From a bacterium (lineage in GTDB: Bacteria; Bacillota; Clostridia; Christensenellales; CAG-138), in the NCBI GenBank assembly GCA_029218485.1, contig JAQXRK010000258.1, positions 1 through 8,273 of the forward strand: a stretch of DNA of 8,273 nucleotides. Direction: 5' to 3'. The stretch's first letter is position 1. Each line of letters starts with the position of its first letter. The position numbers and the translations under genes are program-made. Positions 1 to 5,246 of the stretch are shown here, piece by piece. Under the pieces are notes generated by a model. That model did not search any database, was not told the origin of the DNA, and was given only the letters and a program-made list of their open reading frames with translations.

Positions 1-79
1 AGGGCACAGCGGGAGGAACTGCCGGCGCAGCAGCGGCCCGGGGTGACGCCGCGCGCTGCGGCAGGGGGAGGCGCACAAT
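1..79. other. Stretch before the first gene; possible 3' end of an upstream gene
   Basis: No complete gene fits here. On the plus strand, frame 1 stays open from base 1 to a TGA at 133-135 and reads like protein for its first 20 or so codons, with G or C in most third positions. Frame 2 also has G/C third positions but stops at 44-46. Either could be the tail of a gene that begins outside the window. The last part holds the ribosome binding site AGGGGGAGG (63-71) of the acetyltransferase gene. No promoter can be named with confidence. Confidence 0.25.
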
Positions 80-606
80 ATGCAAAAGCGGATGTCGCAG
101 CTCAAGACGGAGCGGCTTCTTCTCAAGCCCTATGAGAAATGCGACCGGGAGGCCATGCTCTCCCTGCTGTACAACGACGAGATCCGGCAGACCTTTATGC
201 TCCGGATTTTCAAATGGAACAGGAGGCGGCGGCCATGTGGCTGCGCCTCAAAGCATGGTCGCTCTCCGACCGGCACTTCGAGTATGGCATCTACCGGCAG
301 GGGCGGCTCATCGGCTTCATCAACGATGTGGAGATGGACGGCGACCGGATCGAGCTGGGCTATGTGATCCACCCGGACAGCAAAAACCGCGGCTATGCAA
401 CGGAGGCGCTCGCCGCGGCGATGGAAGAATTGTTCAGAATGGGCTATGCCGTCGTTCAGACAGGGCTGTTTGAGGGGAACGATGCCAGCCGGCGGGTGAT
501 GGAGAAGTGCGGCATGCACCGGATCGAGCGGACGGAGACGATCGCATACCGGGGAGAAAACCGGCGGTGCATCTATTTTGAAAAGCGCCGCCCAAATGCC
601 ACATGA
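80..606 (+). pseudogene. GNAT-family N-acetyltransferase (RimJ/RimL-like), frameshifted
   Basis: GNAT enzymes transfer an acetyl group from acetyl-CoA to an amine; the RimJ/RimL branch includes protein N-terminal and antibiotic acetyltransferases, and the substrate here cannot be told. The ATG at 80 follows AGGGGGAGG by 8 nt. The frame opens with the typical start TERLLLKPYEKCDREAML, then leaves the family pattern after TFML (41 codons). The rest lies in the -1 frame from about 202: PDFQMEQEAAAM, a beta-strand core, and the acetyl-CoA loop in GYVIHPDSKNRGYATEAL, then the usual NDASRRVMEKCGM helix, ending at TGA 604-606. Joining the two frames gives about 175 aa, the normal family length. One base appears to be missing at CTCCGG (200-205). 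No slippery heptamer is present, so a mutation or a sequencing error is likelier than programmed frameshifting. A restart at ATG 139 would lose the first strand and helix. Confidence 0.8.
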
Positions 607-639
607 GCGTGCGCCGCTGCGGCTGCCTGCACGATACGG

Positions 640-669
640 CGATGGGCGAATACCAACCGGACGCCATCG
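640..669. terminator. Weak hairpin between convergent genes
   Basis: CGATGG-G-CG (640-648) can pair with CGCCATCG (662-669), giving 8 bp with one bulged G and a 13-nt loop. It lies in the 95-bp gap between the acetyltransferase stop (606) and the asparaginase stop (702), where a two-way terminator would be expected. There is no clear T-run on either side, so termination is only an inference from position and pairing. Confidence 0.25.
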
Positions 670-701
670 GCGCGCGCTGCGTTGATACGAATGCGCCCGG
701 G

Positions 702-1724
702 TTATCCTCTGCGGACGGGCGCTGTGCGTTTGCCGGTGTACAGAATGTCGTGCGCGACCGGCGTATAGAACAGCCGCTCGATCTCATCCCGCGCGCGCGT
801 CTGGCCGAGGATCCACATCAGCTTGGTGACGACCGCCTCGGTCGTCATATCGTAGGCCTCGAGCACGCCGGCGGCGCCCTTGAGATGATAGCCCACCTGA
901 TAGACGCCAAGATCGCTGCCCTCGCTCTGGACCTGCGTGGTCATGACGATCGTCTTGCCGCGCCCGGCCGCATCGGCGATGCATTCCAGAAAACCGCCCG
1001 CGGTCGGCACGCCGCCGACGCCATAGCTCTCGATGATGACCGCGTCGCTCACCGAAAGCAGAAACTCGAGCTGCGCGGCGCCCGCGCCGGGGATGAGCTT
1101 CATGAGCGATACGCGGTCGCAAAGCGCGTCATAGAACACGGGCTCGTTCGCCTTTGGCTCGCGGATGTATTGGAGCAGCTGGCCGTCGCAAAGCGCTGCA
1201 AGCTCAGGGTAGTTGATGCTCGTGAACGCGTGAAAGCTCTTGGTGCGCACCTTGCGGGCGCGTGTGCCGAGGATGACCTTGCCGTCAAACACGATCTGCA
1301 CGCCGGTGGCATCCGGTGAGCAGGCGTACAGGAATGCGTCGAGCAGGTTTGTCTTGGAGTCGGTGATCTCGCGGTCGATCGGCTTCTGCGCGCCGGTGAG
1401 CACGATGGGCTTGGGCGATTGCTGCACCAGATAGGAGAGCGCCGCCGCGGTATAGGCCATCGTGTCCGTGCCGTGCAGGATGACAAAACCGTCGCAATCG
1501 TCGTAGCGGCTGCGCAGCGCACGTGCGATCATCAGCCAGTGCGCCGGTGTCATGTTCGTGCTGTCGATGCGGCAGACCTCGAGCGTTTCAATATCGCAGA
1601 CGTCCGAAAGCGCCGGCAGAAAGCGCAGGATATCCTCCGGGCGCAGGCTGGGCGCGAGCCCCGTGCCGTTCGCCTGCGAGGCGATGGTGCCGCCGGTCGC
1701 GATCATGCAGATGCGTTTTTTCAT
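702..1724 (-). CDS. ansA: L-asparaginase, type I (AnsA-like)
   Basis: Hydrolyses L-asparagine to aspartate and ammonia in the cytoplasm. The 340-aa product has both catalytic signatures of the family: ATGGTIAS near the N-terminus, giving nucleophile T13, and HGTDTM, giving the second triad pieces T86 and D87. The substrate-binding serine is S55 in DSTNM, and K158 in RARKVRTKSFHAF matches the lysine of the second catalytic triad. The TSINYPEL segment follows as in cytoplasmic type I enzymes. There is no signal peptide, which argues for type I rather than the periplasmic or secreted type II. The ATG at 1724 is preceded on the minus strand by GCGGAGG with 5 nt spacing and by its own promoter. 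It is a single-gene unit, divergent from ktrBA and convergent with the acetyltransferase. A glutaminase side activity or a Glu-tRNA(Gln) amidotransferase GatD role is less likely, since the protein lacks the extra GatD N-terminal domain. Confidence 0.93.
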   Translation of the reverse strand: MKKRICMIATGGTIASQANGTGLAPSLRPEDILRFLPALSDVCDIETLEVCRIDSTNMTPAHWLMIARALRSRYDDCDGFVILHGTDTMAYTAAALSYLVQQSPKPIVLTGAQKPIDREITDSKTNLLDAFLYACSPDATGVQIVFDGKVILGTRARKVRTKSFHAFTSINYPELAALCDGQLLQYIREPKANEPVFYDALCDRVSLMKLIPGAGAAQLEFLLSVSDAVIIESYGVGGVPTAGGFLECIADAAGRGKTIVMTTQVQSEGSDLGVYQVGYHLKGAAGVLEAYDMTTEAVVTKLMWILGQTRARDEIERLFYTPVAHDILYTGKRTAPVRRG

Positions 1725-1754
1725 GCCATCCTCCGCTGGTTGTTTGCTGGTTTT

Positions 1755-1783
1755 AGCATACCACGCCCTGCGCCGTCTTACAA
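1755..1783 (-). promoter_or_regulatory. Sigma-A type promoter of the asparaginase gene
   Basis: On the minus strand, TTGTAA (plus 1778-1783) and TATGCT (plus 1755-1760) are separated by exactly 17 bp. Transcription would start near 1748, leaving a short leader with the GGAGG ribosome site before the ATG at 1724. The -35 is imperfect, so this is likely a moderate promoter. No clear operator is seen. Confidence 0.6.
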
Positions 1784-1803
1784 TGGGAAGATGGCGCCCT
1801 CGT

Positions 1804-1832
1804 TTGACACGGCCGGACAGGACCGATATAAT
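1804..1832 (+). promoter_or_regulatory. Consensus sigma-A promoter of ktrBA
   Basis: TTGACA (1804-1809) and TATAAT (1827-1832) are both perfect consensus hexamers with a 17-bp spacer. Transcription should start near 1839 and give a leader of about 70 nt before ktrB. The -35 hexamers of this promoter and the divergent asparaginase promoter lie only 20 bp apart, so the two polymerases may interfere. Confidence 0.85.
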
Positions 1833-1855
1833 AATGGCCGATAGCTTAGCGGAAG

Positions 1856-1885
1856 CCTGGGCCGGGGGGAACGGGGACGGCCCGG
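1856..1885 (+). other. GC-rich hairpin in the ktrB leader
   Basis: GGGCCG (1859-1864) pairs with CGGCCC (1878-1883), and CC (1856-1857) with GG (1884-1885) across a bulged T. The helix ends 6 nt before the ribosome site AAGGGGAGG (1892-1900). The leader is far too short for the c-di-AMP ydaO-type riboswitch known upstream of some ktr genes. A role in RNA stability or ribosome access is possible but unproven. Confidence 0.35.
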
Positions 1886-1909
1886 TTCAGAAAGGGGAGG
1901 TGCGGTTCC

Positions 1910-3259
1910 ATGACCCATTTCAAGCATCCTTCGCCTGCGCAGATCGTCATCGCGGGCTTTCTGGCGCTCATCCTGATCGGGACGCTGCTGCTCATGCTGC
2001 CCATCGCCAGCCGCACCCGGGAGGCGACGCCGTTTTTTGACGCGCTGTTCACCGCGACCTCCGCAACGTGCGTGACCGGTCTGGTGGTGTTCGATACGGC
2101 GACCCACTGGTCGGCGTTCGGGCAGGTCGTGCTCCTGCTGCTCATTCAGATCGGCGGTATGGGCGTGGTCACGATGGCCATCGCCGTTTCACTGTTTACG
2201 GGTAAGCGCATCGGCATCGGACAGCGGTATCTCATGCAGGAGTCGATTTCGGCCCCGCAGGTGGGCGGAATTGTGCGCATGACGGGCTTCATTCTGCGCG
2301 CAACGCTGCTGTTCGAGCTGCTGGGGACCGCGGTACTGGCGTTTCGGTTCTGCGCCAGGCCCGAGCTGGGCTTTTTCAAGGGACTCTGGTACGCGCTGTT
2401 CCACTCCGTTTCCGCGTTTTGCAACGCCGGGTTTGATCTGATGGGCTCGGCTGAAGCGCCCTGCGTCTCCCTGACGGGGTTTGTGGGCGATCCGGTGGTC
2501 AACATTGCGATCATGCTGCTCATCGTCATCGGCGGCATCGGCTTCTTTGTCTGGCACGATGTGTATACCAATCATCTGCATTTTCGCGCCTATCGGCTGC
2601 AGACGAAGGTCGTTCTGGTGACAACGCTCGCGCTCATCGCGCTGCCGGCGCTGTTCTTCGCGTTCCAGACGTTTGCCGGCCCCGAGTGGGCGAGCCTGAC
2701 GGGCGGCGAGCGCGCGCTGGCCGCCGTGTTCCAGTCGGTCACGAACCGCACGGCCGGGTTCAATACGGTCGATCTGACGCAGCTGTCCGGTGCGGCGGTG
2801 CTGGTCATGATTCCGCTCATGCTCATCGGCGGTTCGCCCGGCTCGACGGCCGGCGGCATGAAGACCACGACGCTTTCGGTGTTTCTGCTGTCCGTGCGCG
2901 CGGCATTTCGCCGCAAGGAGAGCGTGCAGTGCTTTGGCAGGCGGCTGCAGCCGGAGGCGCTGCGCAACGCCGCCGCAATCGGCAGCCGGTATCTGCTGCT
3001 GTTCTTCGGCGCGGGACTGCTCCTGTGCTGTGTGGACGGCGTGGCGGTGCGGGACGCGCTGTTTGAAGCGGCGTCCGCGGTCGGTACGGTCGGCCTTTCC
3101 ATGGGCATTACGGCAGGACTGAGCCGGGTTTCCCAGCTGGCGCTGATCCTGCTGATGTATTTTGGCCGCGTCGGCGGCCTGACCCTGCTCTACGCGGTTG
3201 CGGGCGGCTATGCGCCGGTACCCGCGCAGATGCCGCAGGAGAAGATTACCATCGGCTGA
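1910..3259 (+). CDS. ktrB: KtrB/TrkH-type potassium channel subunit
   Basis: Membrane pore of a K+ uptake system of the Trk/Ktr superfamily. The 449-aa protein shows four M1-P-M2 repeats whose selectivity-filter loops are all readable: TATSATCVTGL (48-58), SAFCNAGFDLMG (168-179), SVTNRTAGFNTVD (276-288) and ASAVGTVGLSMG (388-399). Each keeps its filter glycine (G57, G174, G283, G395). The flexible gate within M3 of the third repeat is seen as IGGSPGSTAGGMKTT (306-320). Length and the single-RCK partner downstream favour KtrB over proteobacterial TrkH. The ATG at 1910 has AAGGGGAGG 9 nt upstream. The stop is 14 nt before ktrA, so the two are co-transcribed from the promoter at 1804-1832. Family members use Na+ coupling or membrane potential; which applies here is not visible. 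Confidence 0.93.
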   Translation: MTHFKHPSPAQIVIAGFLALILIGTLLLMLPIASRTREATPFFDALFTATSATCVTGLVVFDTATHWSAFGQVVLLLLIQIGGMGVVTMAIAVSLFTGKRIGIGQRYLMQESISAPQVGGIVRMTGFILRATLLFELLGTAVLAFRFCARPELGFFKGLWYALFHSVSAFCNAGFDLMGSAEAPCVSLTGFVGDPVVNIAIMLLIVIGGIGFFVWHDVYTNHLHFRAYRLQTKVVLVTTLALIALPALFFAFQTFAGPEWASLTGGERALAAVFQSVTNRTAGFNTVDLTQLSGAAVLVMIPLMLIGGSPGSTAGGMKTTTLSVFLLSVRAAFRRKESVQCFGRRLQPEALRNAAAIGSRYLLLFFGAGLLLCCVDGVAVRDALFEAASAVGTVGLSMGITAGLSRVSQLALILLMYFGRVGGLTLLYAVAGGYAPVPAQMPQEKITIG

Positions 3260-3273
3260 GAAAGGGGAAGAGC

Positions 3274-3930
3274 ATGGCAAAAAAGAAATCGATTCTGCTG
3301 GTCGGCATCGGCCGGTTCGGCCGCCACATGGCCATCAAGCTGCAGGAGCTGGGCCATGAGGTTTGGGCGGTCGATCAGAGCGAGGAGCGCGTCAACGATG
3401 TGCTGCCGTATGTGACCAACGCGCAGATCGGCGATACCTGCAGCGAAGCGTTCATCGCTTCGCTCGGCGTGCGGGATTTTGACGTGTGCGTCGTTACCAT
3501 CGGGGACGATTTTCAAAGCTCCCTCGAGACCACTGCGCTGCTCAAGGAATGCGGCGCAAAGTATGTCGTCTCCCGTGCCAGCCGCGAGGTGCACGCCAAG
3601 TTCCTGCTCCGGAACGGCGCGGACGAGGTGGTGTATCCCGAAAAGGAGATGGCCATCCGCGCCGCGGTGCGCTACAGCTCCGAAAACGTGTTCGACTACA
3701 TTCGCCTGAACGACGAGTATTCGATCTATGAAACCGCGGTGCCGGAATCGTGGATCGGCCGGTCGATCATCGAGCTGGGCGTGCGCCAGAAGCACCGCAT
3801 CAGCATTTTGTCCATCAAGCGCGGCGAGGAGCTCGAACCCATGCCGCGGCCGGAATATGTGTTCGATGGCAGCGAGCGCATTCTCATCCTCGGCGACAAC
3901 CGCGATATCCGCAGGTTCATCGATTTTTGA
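3274..3930 (+). CDS. ktrA: KtrA/TrkA RCK regulatory subunit of the potassium channel
   Basis: Cytosolic gating subunit; KtrA proteins form an octameric ring under the KtrB dimer and open the pore on nucleotide binding (ATP against ADP; c-di-AMP binds the C-domain and lowers activity in characterised Firmicutes). The 218-aa protein has one RCK_N Rossmann domain (about 5-120) with nucleotide loop GIGRFG (11-16) and acidic residue D34 ending strand 2. An RCK_C domain follows (about 140-218), with IGRSIIELGVRQKHRISILSIKRG. A single RCK_N/RCK_C pair is the Ktr arrangement; classical TrkA is a tandem duplication of about 450 aa. The ATG at 3274 follows AAGGGGAAG with 3 nt between. No terminator is evident before the promoter at 3951, so some read-through into the RNA unit is possible. 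Confidence 0.92.
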   Translation: MAKKKSILLVGIGRFGRHMAIKLQELGHEVWAVDQSEERVNDVLPYVTNAQIGDTCSEAFIASLGVRDFDVCVVTIGDDFQSSLETTALLKECGAKYVVSRASREVHAKFLLRNGADEVVYPEKEMAIRAAVRYSSENVFDYIRLNDEYSIYETAVPESWIGRSIIELGVRQKHRISILSIKRGEELEPMPRPEYVFDGSERILILGDNRDIRRFIDF

Positions 3931-3950
3931 CCTGCTGCCGCACAAACCGC

Positions 3951-3980
3951 TTGACAGGCGCGTTGCGGCGGGGGTAAACT
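3951..3980 (+). promoter_or_regulatory. Promoter of the structured RNA
   Basis: TTGACA (3951-3956) is a perfect -35. TAAACT (3975-3980) matches the -10 consensus at four of six bases, with an 18-bp spacer. It begins 20 bp after the ktrA stop and points away from it. The predicted start near 3987 lies just before the region that folds into the RNA described next. Confidence 0.7.
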
Positions 3981-3986
3981 GGTTGC

Positions 3987-4152
3987 AGTAAACCATAGAG
4001 GTGGCTGTTTGGAGACTGTTCTGTAAGGAACGCAAATACACAGGAACAACCGTGCGGTAGGGGGAAGCCCCAACCGTCTGGCTTGTTGTATGCATTCTCT
4101 GAACGGCCCGGCACTGGATTCGACTGCACGGCTGTTTGGCCGTGCAGTTTTT
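3987..4152 (+). ncRNA. Structured RNA with own promoter and terminator, 6S RNA (ssrS)-like
   Basis: About 165 nt with no credible reading frame. A 13-bp closing helix pairs 4003-4015 with 4096-4108 (three G-U pairs). Inside it lies a lopsided bubble, 16 nt on the 5' side (4016-4031) and 2 nt on the 3' side. A long arm follows: GC+ATACA (4032-4040) with TGTAT+GC (4087-4093), ACAACC (4046-4051) with GG and TTGT (4080-4086), CGGT (4055-4058) with ACCG (4073-4076), and GGGG-GAAG-CCCC at the tip (4060-4071). 6S RNA, which mimics an open promoter and traps sigma-A polymerase, has this size and shape, with product RNAs started near nucleotide 40, here inside the bubble. The GCGGTAGG...ACCGTC tip also recalls the GCGGTTGG...CCGTC segment of E. 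coli 6S. The alternative is a cis-acting leader for the methyltransferase gene; see the repeat noted in the findings. The start site is inferred from the promoter. Confidence 0.6.
4123..4152 (+). terminator. Strong rho-independent terminator
   Basis: ACTGCACGGC (4123-4132) pairs perfectly with GCCGTGCAGT (4139-4148) around a 6-nt loop TGTTTG, followed by a run of five T (4148-4152). It ends the structured RNA and lies 67 bp before the methyltransferase ATG. It therefore either separates the two units or controls read-through into the gene. Confidence 0.88.
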
Positions 4153-4219
4153 CTGTGGTTTGCGTTCCCTTTTTGTGTACATCCGACAATCAACGACAGA
4201 ACAGAAAGGAAACATTGAT

Positions 4220-4936
4220 ATGAAATACCTGAAAAGCGAACGATACATGACCCAGCGCTATCTCGACAAAATCATGGGGCCGAATCCCGTGAAGCTGACT
4301 GAGGAGCTGCTGCAAAACCACGCGATCGCGCCCGGCGCGCTGGTGATGGATCTCGGCAGCGGGCAGGGGCTGACCTCCGTGTTCCTCGCGCGGGAGTACG
4401 GCTTCCGCGTGATCGCTGCGGATCTGTGGAGCGACCCGACGGAGAACCGGCGCTTCTTTTCGGAGGAGGGGCTGACGGACGCGCAGATTCTGCCCATCCA
4501 TGCGGATGCGAACGCGCTGCCGTTTGCGCACGAAACGTTCGATGCGGTCGTTACGACCGATTCGTACAACTACTTTGGCAGGGACCCGTCGTATTTGGGC
4601 AAGCGGCTGCTGCCGTTCATCAAGCACGGCGGGCTGCTCTACATCGCGATCCCCGGCATGCGGCGCGACTGCCACGACGATCTGCCCCCGGAGCTGTTGC
4701 TCTCGTGGACGCCGGAGCAGATGGAGTATATGCACGACGCGGCATGGTGGCGCGCACTGATCGGGTCGACGCCCGGCATTTGCGATCTGAGCGTGACGGA
4801 GATGGAGGGCAACGAGGAGGTCTGGAACGACTGGCTCGCCTGTGACAACGAATACGCCGCCGGCGACCGGCGGGCGATGGAGGCGGGTGCGGGCAAATAC
4901 CTGAACTTCCTTTCCATCGTGCTGCGGCGCGAGTAA
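4220..4936 (+). CDS. Class I SAM-dependent methyltransferase (Methyltransf_11-like)
   Basis: Transfers a methyl group from S-adenosylmethionine; the acceptor is unknown. The 238-aa cytosolic protein has a Rossmann methyltransferase core: motif I LVMDLGSGQG (41-50), the acidic end of strand 2 at D68 (VIAADLW), motif II HADANALPF (95-103), and FDAVVTTDSYNYFG (107-120) as motif IV. A C-terminal part rich in W, D and E (CHDDLPPELLLSWTPEQMEYMHDAAWW) is unlike common ubiquinone or RNA methyltransferases and probably binds the substrate. From memory, similar whole-length proteins are common in gut Firmicutes without assigned function. The ATG at 4220 is chosen because AAAGGA lies 9 nt upstream; the frame opens earlier (TTG at 4136), but that would start inside the terminator. 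No separate promoter is obvious between the terminator and the gene, so expression may depend on read-through. Confidence 0.85.
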   Translation: MKYLKSERYMTQRYLDKIMGPNPVKLTEELLQNHAIAPGALVMDLGSGQGLTSVFLAREYGFRVIAADLWSDPTENRRFFSEEGLTDAQILPIHADANALPFAHETFDAVVTTDSYNYFGRDPSYLGKRLLPFIKHGGLLYIAIPGMRRDCHDDLPPELLLSWTPEQMEYMHDAAWWRALIGSTPGICDLSVTEMEGNEEVWNDWLACDNEYAAGDRRAMEAGAGKYLNFLSIVLRRE

Positions 4937-4951
4937 CAACCCCGGCACCAT

Positions 4952-4987
4952 GCGAACGCCGCGGCTCATCTGAGCCGCGGCGTTCGC
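4952..4987 (+). terminator. Terminator-like perfect inverted repeat after the methyltransferase gene
   Basis: A 17-bp perfect inverted repeat (4952-4968 with 4971-4987) has only two bases between its arms, so the real loop is about CATCTG. It starts 16 bp after the stop codon. The T-tract is poor (ATTTCC), but the helix is very stable and the position is right for transcription termination or 3'-end protection. Being symmetrical, it could act in both directions. Confidence 0.75.
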
Positions 4988-5195
4988 CATTTCCATACCT
5001 GCCGCCTATCCGCGGCAACCGGCTGCGCTCCTGCATTCCCGCGCTGCCTGCGCCCAAATGCCGACACTTCTGCCCGCCTGCGCCGCGGCGGCGCTCCGAC
5101 TACCATCCGTTCGCTGCAGCGGATGGACAAACAGCGGGCAGGGGAGCCGGATGAACCGTTGCCTGCAGGATCTACCGTTATTCGATTTGGTGCGT
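4988..5195. other. GC-rich intergenic stretch with several small hairpins, no gene seen
   Basis: No frame here has a ribosome site and a protein-like sequence. Pairings visible are TGCCGC/GCGGCA (5000-5005 with 5012-5017), CTGCCCGC/GCGGGCAG (5070-5077 with 5134-5141) and, nested in the latter, CCATCCG/CGGATGG (5103-5109 with 5120-5126). The nested pair could be one longer structure of 72 nt. The in-frame extension of the next gene into this stretch (to 5058) is rejected because a promoter lies between. Confidence 0.4.
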
Positions 5196-5224
5196 TTGAA
5201 TCTCCGGCGGGTGGGTTGTATAAT
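5196..5224 (+). promoter_or_regulatory. Promoter of the HTH-ATPase-CYTH / ECF operon
   Basis: TTGAAT (5196-5201) and a perfect TATAAT (5219-5224) are separated by 17 bp. Transcription would start near 5231, only about 16 nt before the ATG at 5247. The HTH domain encoded by the first gene makes autoregulation plausible, but no clear palindrome overlaps the promoter; CCTGCAGG (5162-5169) upstream is the nearest one. Confidence 0.8.
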
Positions 5225-5246
5225 GGAATTGAGCGAAGGGATTGCG

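Noticed and set aside
603..1319. 238-aa plus-strand frame antisense to asparaginase
   Set aside because: A shadow of the high-GC asparaginase gene; no domain features.
2189..3280. 363-aa minus-strand frame antisense to ktrB
   Set aside because: Rich in H, R and Q as expected for an antisense shadow of a membrane protein gene; ktrB motifs are unequivocal.
3987..4152. tmRNA, SRP RNA, RNase P or T-box identity for the structured RNA
   Set aside because: The CTGGATTCGAC string recalls a tmRNA 5' end but the rest does not fit; no GGAAG-type SRP tetraloop context, RNase P core or T-box UGGNACCGCG motif was found.
4090..4218. Open frame of 42 codons (MHSLNGPALDST...) across the RNA terminator, ending just before the methyltransferase ATG; a possible leader peptide
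   Set aside because: No Shine-Dalgarno before its ATG, composition is not protein-like, and it would run through the terminator stem.
4136..4219. Upstream TTG start for the methyltransferase
   Set aside because: It begins within the terminator loop and has no ribosome site; ATG 4220 has AAAGGA at good spacing.
5058..5246. Longer N-terminus for the HTH-ATPase-CYTH protein
   Set aside because: The promoter at 5196-5224 lies inside it, and the added residues look random.
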